From Bradyrhizobium glycinis (lineage in GTDB: Bacteria > Pseudomonadota > Alphaproteobacteria > Rhizobiales > Xanthobacteraceae): 64,000 bases of DNA. The DNA is taken from positions 62,001 to 126,000 of the forward strand of contig NZ_JACCHQ010000019.1 of NCBI RefSeq assembly GCF_016031655.1. The letters run 5' to 3'. Positions 44,122 to 53,865 of this stretch are shown piece by piece (within the stretch, counting starts at the first letter, position 1; every line of letters starts with the position of its first letter). The translations under genes and the position numbers were made by a program. The notes beneath the pieces were generated by a model, which saw only the letters and a list, made by a program, of their open reading frames with translations, made no database searches and had not been told where the DNA came from.

Positions 44122-45912
44122 CTACCGCATCTCGTCCGGGGCATGGACGCCGAGGATGGCGAGGCCCGATGCCAGGACCGAGACGACGCCCTGGACCATT
44201 GCCAATCGCGCCTTTGTAAGATCTGCATCATTATTGATAATGAAGCGTAAATAGGGCAAATCGCGCCCTTTCGTCCAAAGTGCATGAAATTCGCTGGCTA
44301 AATCATAGAGATAAAAGGCAATTCGGTGCGGCTCATGGGCCGCGGCGGCAGCTTCCAGCATGCGCGGATAAATTGCGAGGCGCTTAAGAAGATCGAGCTC
44401 GACGGGATCCGACAGCCGTTCCACCGCCGACTCAGCGAGCCATGCGATCCGCGCGCCGGCATCCTCAGGGAGTTCCGGGAACACCTCGGCGCGGGCATTG
44501 CGGAAGATCGAGTGACCGCGGGCATGGCCGTACTGAACATAGAACACCGGGTTGTCTCGCGACTGTTCCATCACCTTGGCGAGGTCGAAGTCGAGCACCG
44601 CGTCGTTCTTCCGGTACAGCATCATGAAGCGGACGGCGTCCTGGCCGACTTCATCCACCACCTCACGCAAGGTGACGAAGTCCCCGCTCCGCTTGGACAT
44701 CTTCACCGGCTCGCCGTTGCGCAAGAGCTTCACGAGCTGGACGATCTTGACGTCGAGCGATCCCTTAGCCGACGTCGTCGCCTTCACCGCCGCCTGCATG
44801 CGCTTGATGTAGCCGCCGTGGTCGGCGCCCCAGACGTCGATCATCTCGGCAAAGCCGCGGTCGAACTTGTTCTTGTGGTAGGCGATGTCGGAGGCGAAAT
44901 AGGTATAGGAATTGTCCGACTTGATCAGCGGACGATCGACGTCGTCGCCGTAAGCGGTCGCCCTGAACAGCAGCTGCTCGCGGTCTTCCCAATCCTCGAC
45001 CGGCGCGCCCTTCGGCGGCGGCAGGCGGCCTTCGTAGATGTCGCCCTTGGCCTTCAGGAAATCGATGGTCTCAGCAACCTTGTTGTTGCCGGTCTCGATC
45101 AGGGAGCGCTCGGAGAAGAACACGTCGTGGTGGATGTTGAGGGCAGCGAGATCGTCCTTGATCTCGTCCATCATCATCGCGATCGCCTTGGCGCGCACGG
45201 TCGGCAGCCACTGAGCCTCGCTCATCGCGAGCAGCTTGTCGCCATGCTCCGTCGCCAGCGCCTGCCCGACCGGCTTGAGGTAGTCGCCGGGATAGAGCCC
45301 TTCCGGGATCGCGCCGATGTCCTCGCCGAGCGCTTCGCGATACCTGAGGAAGGCCGAGCGCGCGAGCACGTCCACCTGGGCGCCGGCGTCGTTGATGTAA
45401 TATTCGCGCGTGACGTCGTGGCCTGCGAACTGGAGCAGGCTCGCCAGCGCGTCGCCGAACACGGCGCCGCGGCAATGGCCGACATGCATCGGCCCGGTCG
45501 GATTGGCCGAGACGTATTCGACATTGACCTTGGCGGCGCCCCGGATGCGGCCGTAATCGGCACCCTCGCGCAGCACGGTGCGCAGCGCCTCGGCCCAGGC
45601 GGCCGGCTTCAGCGTCAGATTGATGAAGCCGGGACCGGCGACATCGACCTTGGCGATCAGCGCGTCGGCACGCAGCCGTTCGGCGATCTGCTCGGCGAGA
45701 TCGCGCGGCTTTGCCTTTGCCTCCTTTGCAAGCACCATGGCGGCGTTGGTCGCCATGTCGCCATGGGAGGCATCGCGCGGCGGCTCGACCACCACGCGGG
45801 AGAAATCGATGCCCTCGGGCCAGCCGGAATCCGCCGCAAGCGCGCGGCAGGCGCCGTGCACGCGTGCGAGCACGTCGGCGAAAAGATGCAGCGATGAGGA
45901 TGTCTGGGGCAT
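44122..45912 (-). CDS. argS: Arginyl-tRNA synthetase
   Basis: Charges tRNA-Arg with arginine; class I enzyme. The 596-residue protein has the HIGH-like GPMHVGHCRGAVFGD (about 131-145), a KMSKS-type PVKMSKRSGDFVTLRE near 405-420, and the N-terminal additional domain (about 1-100). The C-terminal anticodon-binding helices end with VVSVLASGLAILGVHAPDEM. Its length matches alphaproteobacterial ArgS. It runs into dgt 9 bases upstream, and the SPOR gene follows. Confidence 0.97.
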   Translation of the reverse strand: MPQTSSSLHLFADVLARVHGACRALAADSGWPEGIDFSRVVVEPPRDASHGDMATNAAMVLAKEAKAKPRDLAEQIAERLRADALIAKVDVAGPGFINLTLKPAAWAEALRTVLREGADYGRIRGAAKVNVEYVSANPTGPMHVGHCRGAVFGDALASLLQFAGHDVTREYYINDAGAQVDVLARSAFLRYREALGEDIGAIPEGLYPGDYLKPVGQALATEHGDKLLAMSEAQWLPTVRAKAIAMMMDEIKDDLAALNIHHDVFFSERSLIETGNNKVAETIDFLKAKGDIYEGRLPPPKGAPVEDWEDREQLLFRATAYGDDVDRPLIKSDNSYTYFASDIAYHKNKFDRGFAEMIDVWGADHGGYIKRMQAAVKATTSAKGSLDVKIVQLVKLLRNGEPVKMSKRSGDFVTLREVVDEVGQDAVRFMMLYRKNDAVLDFDLAKVMEQSRDNPVFYVQYGHARGHSIFRNARAEVFPELPEDAGARIAWLAESAVERLSDPVELDLLKRLAIYPRMLEAAAAAHEPHRIAFYLYDLASEFHALWTKGRDLPYLRFIINNDADLTKARLAMVQGVVSVLASGLAILGVHAPDEMR

Positions 45913-45921
45913 GGCCGCCGC

Positions 45922-47130
45922 CTAACGCAAATCCGGGGTCGAGTCAAAGAGCCGCTGGTGCTCGGTCAGGGCGAAGCGGTCGGTCATTCCTGCAATGAAA
46001 TTGCCGATCCGGCGGGCCCGGTCGCCCTCGTCGTCCGCCTCCGCCCCCAGCAGCCATTCCGGAGGCAGCTCGCTGGGGGACTTCAGGTATTTTGCGAACA
46101 GGTCGAACAGGATCTGCTCGGCCTCGCCCATCACCCGCATCACCCGCTCATGGCGGTACATGTGCTGGTACAGGAAGGTCTTGATGGCGGCTTCCTCCTC
46201 CGCCACCTCGTCGGGAAACGCGACCAGCGCCCGGCTCTGCCGGCGGACATCCTTGGCCGATTGCGGCTTCACGGCAGCGAGGTTCTTCTCTGTCTCCGCA
46301 AACACCGCTCCGATCAGGTGCGAGATCAGCTCGCGCACCAGCTCGGCACCGCGCCGGACGTCTTCAAGATCGGGATAATGCGCCGCAGTCTCGGCGATGA
46401 TCTCCGCCGTCAGCGGCATCACCTTGAGATCGTCGAGCTGGAACAGGCCGGCGCGCAGACCGTCATCGATGTCGTGGGCATCATAGGCGATGTCGTCGGC
46501 GATCGCCGCGACCTGCGCCTCCAGCGAAGCAAAGCTCCACAATTCGAGATCGTAGGTCTTGACGTAGTCGGCTATGCCGACGGGAACGCCATGCTCGCGG
46601 TAGCGCCCGACCGGGGCGCCGCTGCGATCGGTCAGCGGACCGTTGTGCTTCACGATGCCTTCCAGCGATTCCCAGGTCAGGTTGAGCCCGTCGAACTCGG
46701 GATAGCGGTGCTCGAGCGAAGCCACGACGCGGAGCGTCTGGGCATTGTGGTCGAAGCCCCCGAACTCCTTCAGGCAGGCGTCTAGGGCCCGCTCCCCGGC
46801 ATGCCCGAAGGGCGGATGTCCGAGATCGTGCGCGAGCGCGAGAGTTTCGGTGAGGTCCTCGTCGAGCCCGAGCTGGCGGGCCAGCGCGCGGGCGATCTGG
46901 GCCACTTCCAGCGAATGGGTCAACCGGGTGCGGTAGTGGTCGCCCTCGTGGAACACGAACACCTGGGTCTTGTACTTGAGGCGGCGGAACGCGGTGGAAT
47001 GGATCACCCGGTCGCAATCCCGCCGGAACGGGCTGCGGGTCCGGCTTGGGGGCTCGGCGACCAGCCGGCCGCGGCTGCGATCGGGGTCGCAGGCATAGGG
47101 CGCGCGGGGGGCTGCCATTCCGACGGACAC
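45922..47130 (-). CDS. dgt: dGTPase-like deoxynucleoside triphosphate triphosphohydrolase
   Basis: An HD-domain enzyme that splits dNTPs to nucleosides and triphosphate. The 402-residue protein has the first metal His in RTRLTHSLEVAQIARALARQ and the HD pair in LAHDLGHPPFGHAGERALDA, with DDIAYDAHDIDDGLRAGL later. It belongs to the shorter type 2 Dgt group. The start is taken as GTG at 47130 because the frame gives a normal N-terminus and a ribosome-binding site lies upstream; the ATG at 47118 is an alternative. It is divergent from erpA. Confidence 0.93.
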   Translation of the reverse strand: MSVGMAAPRAPYACDPDRSRGRLVAEPPSRTRSPFRRDCDRVIHSTAFRRLKYKTQVFVFHEGDHYRTRLTHSLEVAQIARALARQLGLDEDLTETLALAHDLGHPPFGHAGERALDACLKEFGGFDHNAQTLRVVASLEHRYPEFDGLNLTWESLEGIVKHNGPLTDRSGAPVGRYREHGVPVGIADYVKTYDLELWSFASLEAQVAAIADDIAYDAHDIDDGLRAGLFQLDDLKVMPLTAEIIAETAAHYPDLEDVRRGAELVRELISHLIGAVFAETEKNLAAVKPQSAKDVRRQSRALVAFPDEVAEEEAAIKTFLYQHMYRHERVMRVMGEAEQILFDLFAKYLKSPSELPPEWLLGAEADDEGDRARRIGNFIAGMTDRFALTEHQRLFDSTPDLR

Positions 47131-47240
47131 GGCGAATTTGGTCCCTATCCATTTGATTCTGCGTATGGTGGCACTTAACTATGTCGGGCGCGGGATACCA
47201 AATGAATTGGGTATGACGCCGGGACTATCGGAGACCAGCA

Positions 47241-47570
47241 ATGACGACTGCCGTGACCATCAGCGACCGGGCCGCACGCCGGATTGGGGAGATCCTCAAG
47301 GGCGAAGGTTCTGGCGCGATGCTGCGCATCTCGGTGGAGGGCGGCGGCTGCTCCGGCTTCCAGTACAAATTCGACATCGACCGTGCCCGTGCCGACGACG
47401 ACCTCGTGATCGAGCAGGACAACGCGGTGGTGCTGGTCGATTCCGCCTCGCAGCCGTTTCTGGCGGGATCGCAGGTCGATTTCGTCGATGACCTGATCGG
47501 CGCCTCGTTCCGCGTCAACAATCCCAACGCCACAGCGTCCTGCGGCTGCGGGACCAGCTTCTCGGTCTAG
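47241..47570 (+). CDS. erpA: Iron-sulfur cluster insertion protein, ErpA/IscA family
   Basis: An A-type carrier that delivers [Fe-S] clusters to target enzymes. The 109-residue protein has the three conserved cysteines: EGGGCSGFQYKFDIDRA (first) and SCGCGTSFSV at the end (second and third). LRISVEGGGCSGF and FRVNNPNATASCGCG match ErpA best. GGAGACCAGCA lies before the ATG. It starts 110 bases from dgt on the opposite strand and its stop is 1 base from the convergent kinase stop. Confidence 0.93.
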   Translation: MTTAVTISDRAARRIGEILKGEGSGAMLRISVEGGGCSGFQYKFDIDRARADDDLVIEQDNAVVLVDSASQPFLAGSQVDFVDDLIGASFRVNNPNATASCGCGTSFSV

Positions 47571-47571
47571 C

Positions 47572-49881
47572 TTACGCGCCCGTTATCTGCTTTTCCTCGT
47601 CCGTCCACTCCACCTCGCCCGGCATCAGCTCCGGCTGGAGCGGTGCGTCCTCCGACATAACGTGGCCGTCCAACGCCCGCAGGAGCGCTCCGACCAGCGC
47701 CGGCTTGCGCAGCGGCTTGGCCAGAAAGTCCGACATGCCGGCTTCGCGGCAGATCTTGATGTCCTCGGGGAAGGCATTGGCGGTCAGCGCGACGATCGGC
47801 AAGGCTTCGAAGCGCCCGCCCTGCGCGCGGATCGCGCGGGTGGCGGCGAGCCCGTCCATGTCGGGCATGCGCACGTCCATCAGCACGACATCGTAATTGC
47901 CTTCGGAGGCAGCTGCGACGGCTTCGGTCCCGTCGGCGACGACACGTAGCTCGATGTCGAAAGCCCCCAGCATCTTGCTCACGACCATGCGGTTGACCGC
48001 ATCGTCCTCCGCGACCAGCACCTTCAGCGGCCGGTCGAGGCCGGCGATCCGGGCCTTGAGCTCGTCGGCTTCGTCGCGGCCGCCAACCTGATCGGACGCC
48101 TGCGCCTGGCTCCAGGGCAGCACCAGCGTGAAGCGGAAGGTCGAGCCCTCGCCCGGCGTCGAGGTGACGCTGATCGTGCCGCCCATCTGCTCGATGATCC
48201 GCCTGCTGATCGCAAGGCCGAGGCCAGTGCCGCCGAAGCGGCGGCTGATCGAGGCATCCGCCTGGGCGAAGTCGCTGAACAGCAGGCCGAGCTTGTCGGG
48301 CGCGATGCCGATACCGCTGTCGGTCACCGTCCATTCGACGGTCGCCAGCAGGTCGCGCCGCGCCCGGCAGGTCGCCGATATCGTCACCTCGCCTTCGTCG
48401 GTGAACTTCACAGCGTTGGAGGCGAGATTGAGCAGCACCTGGCGGATGCGCGCGACGTCGCCACGGAGCGTCGGCGGCAGGTTCGGATCGAGCTCGACCT
48501 TGACCGCGAGCCCCTTGCTCTTGGCGCTGGCGCGCACCACGGTCGCAACCGTCTCGACCAGCGCCTGCGGCGCGAAGTCGATCGCCTCGAACTGAAAGCG
48601 GCCGGCTTCCAGCTTGGAGAGATCGAGAATGTCGTTGAGGATGCGCTGGAGATTGTCGCCGGACTCGCGGATCGTGGTGACGGCCTCGCGCTGCTCCGGA
48701 TCGAGCTTGGTTTCGAGCAGCATGCTGGCAAGACCAAGCACGCCGTTCATCGGCGTGCGGATCTCGTGGCTCATCACCGCCAGGAAGTCGGACTTGGCGC
48801 GGCTTTCGGCCTCGGCCTTTTCCGCGCGCCAGCGCTCGGTGACGTCGCGTCCAAAGCCGCGATAGCCGAGGAAATGACCGTCACGATCATGAGCCGGCTT
48901 CGCCGTCAGCGACCACAGCCGAGCCTCGCCGCCTGTGACGACCTTGAGATTCATCTCGTGCAGCGGCTCGGCCTGCTCCATCAGGCCGACGATGTTGTAG
49001 GCGGCGCTCTTGTCCTCGGGGCAGAGCATGTCGAGCACGTCGGCGAAATGCGCCCCCTTCAGGTGCGCAAGCGGCAGCTGCGCCACGGCCGCGAAGCGTT
49101 CGGGCACGTCGACGAGGCGTCCCTCGGCGTCGGTCTGCCACAGCCAGTCGCTGGCGTTCTCCTGGAAGTCCTTCAGCAGCAGCGAGATGATCTCGGTCTG
49201 GCGCTCGAGCTCGAGCTGGGCCTTGAGATTGCCGAGGAAGAGATTGCCCTGCGAGACGATGTTGCGCGCCATGAAGAATGCGAACAGCAGCAGGAACACG
49301 GCGGTCACCAGATATGGCCCGGTGCCGCACAAGAGCAGCGCGCCGGCGCAGGCGATCGTCATGGTCGCGAGATAGACGAGCCCCGCGCGCGGGAAGGTCG
49401 AGAGCGTGAAGGCGCCGCCGGACATCATGCCGACCATCAGGCAGGCCAGGATCAATTGACTGGTCGGCTCGATGCGGCTGAACAGAGCGAGCGGCAGCGC
49501 GCCCCAGATCGCGGCGAGAAAAAACGCCTGCCGCAGCATCTGCCGCGCCGCGCGGAGCGATGCCTCCTGCGGCGGGTTCTGATGCGACTTGTGCCACGCA
49601 CGTACCGCGAGCAAGGCGGTAGCGGCGAGCGTCAGGCCCCAGATCGCGAGGAAGTCGTTCCACCCCCTGCCCCAGAACAGGATCAGCACGATGGCGACGT
49701 TCAGCATCGTCACTGCCATCGTCACCGGGATCAGCTGGGTCACCGCGTCGATCTGCTTGGCCCGGATGCGACGGATCTCGCGCTCGCTGAGATCGGCCGT
49801 CAGACCGTCCTCGATCTCGAAGCCGCCGAGCCAATACAGGAACGCGCCGATCAGGCCGTCACGCGGCTGAGTTCGCTTCAT
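47572..49881 (-). CDS. Hybrid sensor histidine kinase / response regulator
   Basis: A 769-residue inner-membrane sensor. About six membrane helices (residues about 45-210) form the input domain, followed by a PAS domain (about 240-370: DWLWQTDAEGRLVDVPERFA). The HisKA box is DFLAVMSHEIRTPMNGVLGL (His near 392), and the HATPase has N box LASNAVKFTDEGEV, G1 DSGIGIAP and G2 GGTGLGLAISRRII. A C-terminal receiver (about 635-745) has phosphoacceptor Asp in VVLMDVRMPDMDG. No output domain is present, so it must phosphotransfer to another protein. The stimulus is unknown. It is convergent with erpA. Confidence 0.92.
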   Translation of the reverse strand: MKRTQPRDGLIGAFLYWLGGFEIEDGLTADLSEREIRRIRAKQIDAVTQLIPVTMAVTMLNVAIVLILFWGRGWNDFLAIWGLTLAATALLAVRAWHKSHQNPPQEASLRAARQMLRQAFFLAAIWGALPLALFSRIEPTSQLILACLMVGMMSGGAFTLSTFPRAGLVYLATMTIACAGALLLCGTGPYLVTAVFLLLFAFFMARNIVSQGNLFLGNLKAQLELERQTEIISLLLKDFQENASDWLWQTDAEGRLVDVPERFAAVAQLPLAHLKGAHFADVLDMLCPEDKSAAYNIVGLMEQAEPLHEMNLKVVTGGEARLWSLTAKPAHDRDGHFLGYRGFGRDVTERWRAEKAEAESRAKSDFLAVMSHEIRTPMNGVLGLASMLLETKLDPEQREAVTTIRESGDNLQRILNDILDLSKLEAGRFQFEAIDFAPQALVETVATVVRASAKSKGLAVKVELDPNLPPTLRGDVARIRQVLLNLASNAVKFTDEGEVTISATCRARRDLLATVEWTVTDSGIGIAPDKLGLLFSDFAQADASISRRFGGTGLGLAISRRIIEQMGGTISVTSTPGEGSTFRFTLVLPWSQAQASDQVGGRDEADELKARIAGLDRPLKVLVAEDDAVNRMVVSKMLGAFDIELRVVADGTEAVAAASEGNYDVVLMDVRMPDMDGLAATRAIRAQGGRFEALPIVALTANAFPEDIKICREAGMSDFLAKPLRKPALVGALLRALDGHVMSEDAPLQPELMPGEVEWTDEEKQITGA

Positions 49882-50033
49882 CGCCTTGTCCGGCCATCCA
49901 TCCGAGGAACCTCTTGACGATCAATGGCCTGCGGCCTGCTTAAGCCGGGTTAATTTTGTGGGAGATTTTGCGGCCGGCTTGACGGGCGCGTTTGCATTTT
50001 GTTCTAACCAAGACCCTGCCCGGAGCCCTCCCA

Positions 50034-50831
50034 ATGCCCATCAGAGTAGCCACCTGGAACGTGAACTCGGTCCGGCAGCGGATCGATCTGCTCCTGACCT
50101 GGCTGAAAGAGTGCCAGCCGGACATCGTCTGCCTGCAGGAGATCAAGTGCGTCGACGAGGCCTTTCCGCGGCTGGAGATCGAGGCGCTCGGCTACAACGT
50201 GGTGACGCATGGGCAGAAGACGTTCAACGGCGTCGCCCTGCTGTCCAAGCTGCGGTTCGACGAGACCAAGTCGGGCCTCGCCGGCGATGACGAGGATAGC
50301 CATGCCCGCTTCCTCGAAGGCGTCGTGACGCTGAAGCGGGGGGTGCTGCGCATCGCGTGCCTCTATCTGCCCAATGGCAATCCGGTCGGGACAGAGAAAT
50401 ATCCCTACAAGCTCAAATGGATGTCGCGGCTTCTTGATTATTCGAAGGAGCGACTTAAGGAGGAGGTCCCGCTGATCCTGGCCGGCGACTTCAACGTCAT
50501 CCCGCATGCCCGCGACGTGCACAATCCGGCCGCCTGGACCGAGGACGCCCTGTTCAAGACCGAGACACGCGAGAGCTTCCAATCCCTGCTCGGCCTCGGT
50601 CTCACCGATGCCTTGCGCGCCGTCACGGACGAGGGCGGGCTCTACACGTTCTGGGACTACCAGGCCGGGGCCTGGCAGAAGAACCAGGGGCTTCGGATCG
50701 ACCACCTGCTGCTGTCGCCGCAGGCCAGCGACAAGCTCGCCAATGTCGGCATCGACAGCTATGTGCGCGGTTGGGAGAAGCCCTCGGACCACGTTCCGGT
50801 ATGGGCGGATTTGGATCTAGAGGCGGCTTAG
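50034..50831 (+). CDS. xth: Exodeoxyribonuclease III / AP endonuclease
   Basis: A base-excision-repair enzyme that cuts abasic sites and trims 3' ends. The 265-residue protein shows the exonuclease-endonuclease-phosphatase motifs: RVATWNVNSVRQRI at the start, VCLQEIKCVDEAFP (metal Glu), LAGDFNVIPHARDV (Asp-Phe-Asn), then LRIDHLLLSP and SDHVPVWADLDL at the end (catalytic Asp-His). The start at 50034 (MPIRVATW) is preferred over 49992, which has no family match. It stands between the hybrid kinase (divergent) and exoR (convergent). Confidence 0.95.
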   Translation: MPIRVATWNVNSVRQRIDLLLTWLKECQPDIVCLQEIKCVDEAFPRLEIEALGYNVVTHGQKTFNGVALLSKLRFDETKSGLAGDDEDSHARFLEGVVTLKRGVLRIACLYLPNGNPVGTEKYPYKLKWMSRLLDYSKERLKEEVPLILAGDFNVIPHARDVHNPAAWTEDALFKTETRESFQSLLGLGLTDALRAVTDEGGLYTFWDYQAGAWQKNQGLRIDHLLLSPQASDKLANVGIDSYVRGWEKPSDHVPVWADLDLEAA

Positions 50832-50839
50832 CGATCAGC

Positions 50840-50940
50840 GTCATTCCGGGGCGATGCGAAGCATCGAGCGCGGAATCTCGAGATTCTCAGGTGCGCAATC
50901 GCGCACCGGAGTTCGGCTCTTCGAGCCGCCCCGGAACGAC
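50840..50940. repeat. REP-like palindromic repeat between xth and exoR
   Basis: Inverted ends gtcattccggggc (50840-50852) and gccccggaacgac (50928-50940) with one mismatch, and smaller hairpins inside (gatgcgaagcatc and gtgcgcaatcgcgcac). It is a typical Bradyrhizobium spacer element, lying between convergent genes where it could also stop transcription. Confidence 0.8.
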
Positions 50941-50954
50941 AGCAGGTGTAGTGA

Positions 50955-51782
50955 TTACTCCCGCCGTCCCTGCACCCACTGCTCCAGCATTTGCAGGGCC
51001 ATGGCGCGGTCGTCGTCGGAGGCCTTGGCGAAGGCGCGGTTGTAGCTTTCCTTGATCCAGACCTCGTCGACACCTGCGCTGTCGCGCGCCAGCGTCAGCC
51101 ACATCAGGCCGCGCGCGGCCTGCCGCGGCAGGCGGTCGCCGTTGAACAGCATCTGGCCGAGCAGCGCCTGGGCCTGATGCTGGCCCTTCTGCGCGGCGAG
51201 GCCAAGCCAGCGCGCGCCGTAGCGGAAGTCCTCGCGCGAGGCGTCCGGGGTCTTCAGGTACAGACGGGCGAGGTCGTACTGCGCGTCCGCATTGCCGAAA
51301 TAGGATGCGGCATAGGAGAACATCTCCCGGGCGCGGTCCGGGTCGGCCTTGACCTTCGAATTCGGGATGCCGGCCAGATAGTAGCGGCCGAGCGCGACGA
51401 AGGCGTTGGCCACGATCTGCGCCTGCGGCGCCGACGGGCTGTCCTCGGCATGCGCGTTGGCGATCCGGCTGAAATATTCGAAGGCACGCAAATCGTCCTG
51501 GGCGACGCCGTCGCCGTTGGCGTACATGCGGCCGAGCTTCCATTGCGCGATGGGGTGGCCGCCCTCGGCGGCATATTGCAGAGCACTGAGCGAGGTTTCC
51601 GGGGTTGCGACCTGCGGCGGAACCTTGGTGCGCACCGCACCCGCTGCGCCGGGCAAGGTCGTCACGACCGGGATGGTGGCGTCCTTGGGGTTGACCGGCG
51701 CACCGTCGAAGGCGAACACCGGCGCGGCCATCGCGGCCGCTCCCAACACAAACGCAACTGTGGCACGCCTAAATGTCCGCAT
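50955..51782 (-). CDS. exoR: ExoR-like periplasmic Sel1-repeat regulator
   Basis: In Sinorhizobium ExoR is a periplasmic inhibitor of the ExoS-ChvI two-component system, controlling succinoglycan, flagella and symbiosis. This 275-residue protein has signal peptide MRTFRRATVAFVLGAAAMAA (cleaved near VFAF). Sel1-like repeats then read LSALQYAAEGGHPIAQWKLG, RMYANGDGVAQDDLRAFEYF, FVALGRYYLAGIPNSKVKAD and GARWLGLAAQKGQHQAQALL. The order of repeats and the IPNSKVKAD insert resemble ExoR rather than generic Sel1 proteins. It overlaps the 3' end of ilvD by 14 bases. The kinase and regulator partners are not in this window. Confidence 0.75.
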   Translation of the reverse strand: MRTFRRATVAFVLGAAAMAAPVFAFDGAPVNPKDATIPVVTTLPGAAGAVRTKVPPQVATPETSLSALQYAAEGGHPIAQWKLGRMYANGDGVAQDDLRAFEYFSRIANAHAEDSPSAPQAQIVANAFVALGRYYLAGIPNSKVKADPDRAREMFSYAASYFGNADAQYDLARLYLKTPDASREDFRYGARWLGLAAQKGQHQAQALLGQMLFNGDRLPRQAARGLMWLTLARDSAGVDEVWIKESYNRAFAKASDDDRAMALQMLEQWVQGRRE

Positions 51783-53490
51783 AGCACTGTTTCTCGTGCG
51801 CGCCGCCCGGATGGGTCACTGCCCCCCCGACCGCCGGTCCAACCTGCTGAGCATATTTCCAGAGCGCACCCGACGTGTGGTTAGTCGCGCGGGCGCTCCA
51901 TTTGGTTTTGCGCTGGGCGAGCTCGGCATCGCTCAATTTTACGTTAAGGGTACCGGCAATCGCGTCGATCTCGATGATGTCGCCGTCCTCGAGCAGCCCG
52001 ATCGGGCCGCCGACCGCCGCCTCCGGCCCGACATGGCCGATGCAGAAGCCGCGCGTGGCGCCGGAGAAGCGACCGTCGGTGATGAGGGCGATCTTGCCGC
52101 CCATGCCCTGGCCGGTCAGCGCTGCCGTGGTCTGGAGCATTTCCCGCATGCCGGGACCGCCCTTCGGCCCCTCGTAGCGGATCACGATGACTTCGCCTTC
52201 GCGGTAGGTGCGGTTCTGGACCGCCTCGAATGCATCCTCCTCACGGTCGAAGCACCTGGCCGGACCGGTGAACCTGAGGTTGGACATTCCCGCGACTTTC
52301 ACGATCGCACCTTCTGGCGCCAAATTGCCCTTCAGGCCGACCACACCGCCTGTCACGGTGATGGGCTTGTCTGCCGGGTGCACCACGTCCTGGTGCGGAT
52401 TCCATTTCACGCTCTTGAGGTTTTCGGCGATCGTGCGGCCCGTGACGGTAAGGCAATCACCGTGCAGGAAGCCGTTGTCGAGCAGCGTCTTCATCAGAAG
52501 CGGTATGCCACCTACTTCAAACATGTCTTTGGCGACATAACGGCCACCTGGCTTCAAATCCGCGACATATGGTGTCTTTTTGAAGATTTCGGCGACGTCG
52601 AACAGGTCGAACTTGATGCCGCACTCATGCGCAATCGCCGGCAGGTGCAGCGCAGCATTGGTCGAGCCTCCGGATGCCGCGACCACGGCGGCCGCATTTT
52701 CCAATGCCTTGAGGGTGACGATGTCGCGCGGCCGGATGTTCTGGGCGATCAGGTCCATCACCTTCTCGCCCGCGGTCATGCAGAAGGCATCGCGGATTTC
52801 GTAGGGCGCCGGGGCACCGGCCGAGTACGGCAGCGCCAGACCGATCGCCTCGGAGACGGTCGCCATGGTGTTGGCGGTGAACTGCGCGCCGCAGGCGCCG
52901 GCCGACGGACAGGCGACGCGCTCGATCTCGTCGAGGTCCTCGTCCGACATGGCGCCGACCGAATGCTTGCCGACCGCCTCGAACATGTCCTGCACGGTGA
53001 CCTGCTGCCCGCGGAAATTGCCGGGCAGGATCGAGCCGCCATAGATGAAGATCGAGGGCACGTTGAGGCGGACCATCGCCATCATCATGCCCGGCAGCGA
53101 CTTGTCGCAGCCGGCAAGCCCGACGAGCGCGTCATAGGCATGGCCGCGCACGGTCAGTTCGACCGAATCGGCGATGCATTCGCGCGACGGCAGCGAGGAG
53201 CGCATGCCGTCATGGCCCATGGCGATGCCGTCGGTCACGGTGATGGTGCAGAATTCGCGCGGCGTGCCGCCGGCGGAGGCGACGCCCTTCTTCACCGCCT
53301 GCGCCTGACGCATCAGGGCGATGTTGCAGGGAGCGGCTTCGTTCCAGCACGAGGCAACGCCGACGAAGGGCTGGTGGATCTGCTCGGTGGTCAGACCCAT
53401 GGCGTAGAAATAGGACCGATGCGGCGCGCGCGCAGGGCCTTCCGTCACGTGACGGCTCGGCAGCCTCTGCTTGTCTATCTTCGCGCCCAT
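51769..53490 (-). CDS. ilvD: Dihydroxy-acid dehydratase
   Basis: Dehydrates dihydroxy-acids to keto-acids in valine and isoleucine synthesis; an Fe-S enzyme. The 573-residue protein has the cluster and substrate cysteines in VASCWNEAAPCNIALMRQAQ, the GCDKSLPGMMMAMVRLNVPS loop and CPSAGACGAQFTANTMATVS. Near the C-terminus are RYEGPKGGPGMREMLQTTAA and DGRFSGATRGFCIGHVGPEA. The start at 53490 (MGAKIDKQRLPSRHV) matches the family opening. exoR overlaps its end. With ilvA at 25396 it is the second branched-chain gene in the window, but they are far apart. Confidence 0.96.
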   Translation of the reverse strand: MGAKIDKQRLPSRHVTEGPARAPHRSYFYAMGLTTEQIHQPFVGVASCWNEAAPCNIALMRQAQAVKKGVASAGGTPREFCTITVTDGIAMGHDGMRSSLPSRECIADSVELTVRGHAYDALVGLAGCDKSLPGMMMAMVRLNVPSIFIYGGSILPGNFRGQQVTVQDMFEAVGKHSVGAMSDEDLDEIERVACPSAGACGAQFTANTMATVSEAIGLALPYSAGAPAPYEIRDAFCMTAGEKVMDLIAQNIRPRDIVTLKALENAAAVVAASGGSTNAALHLPAIAHECGIKFDLFDVAEIFKKTPYVADLKPGGRYVAKDMFEVGGIPLLMKTLLDNGFLHGDCLTVTGRTIAENLKSVKWNPHQDVVHPADKPITVTGGVVGLKGNLAPEGAIVKVAGMSNLRFTGPARCFDREEDAFEAVQNRTYREGEVIVIRYEGPKGGPGMREMLQTTAALTGQGMGGKIALITDGRFSGATRGFCIGHVGPEAAVGGPIGLLEDGDIIEIDAIAGTLNVKLSDAELAQRKTKWSARATNHTSGALWKYAQQVGPAVGGAVTHPGGAHEKQCYADI

Positions 53491-53865
53491 CGCAACCAGC
53501 TTCCCCGGCCAACCCTTTCAGACCCGAAAAATCAGAGCCAAGATTTGAATCGACCTTGGGAGTTTTCTCGTCGCCTTCGAAGACCGCCGCTGCCCTTAAA
53601 ACATTAGAGCGATTTTATTCATGCTCGGGTGTGGCCAAAAAGCGGCGGCGATGCGAACCGCCGGTGATGACGGTTAAATCCGGGGTGGGTGTTGCCCAGG
53701 CAGCACAATCGTTACCGGGAAGACACGGGCCTGCTTACTACAATACCACTCCGAAGACGACAAACCACAACCTGAGATTTTTCGGTAGGCACAGAACATC
53801 CGATCTGAACAACGGACGACACACCGGAAGTGAGTCGCTGGCGGCCTCGCGAAGCGACGTGCATC
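53491..53865. other. Start of a repeat-filled, gene-free region
   Basis: The promoter of ilvD must lie near the left end. I see no gene in 53491-54874 beyond the repeats listed separately; short frames inside the repeats are not believable. Whether this gap marks an old insertion or deletion cannot be read from sequence. Confidence 0.5.

Noticed and set aside
51406..53607. 733-codon plus-strand frame opposite exoR and ilvD
   Set aside because: Antisense to two clear genes and runs into a repeat-rich gap; composition-driven.
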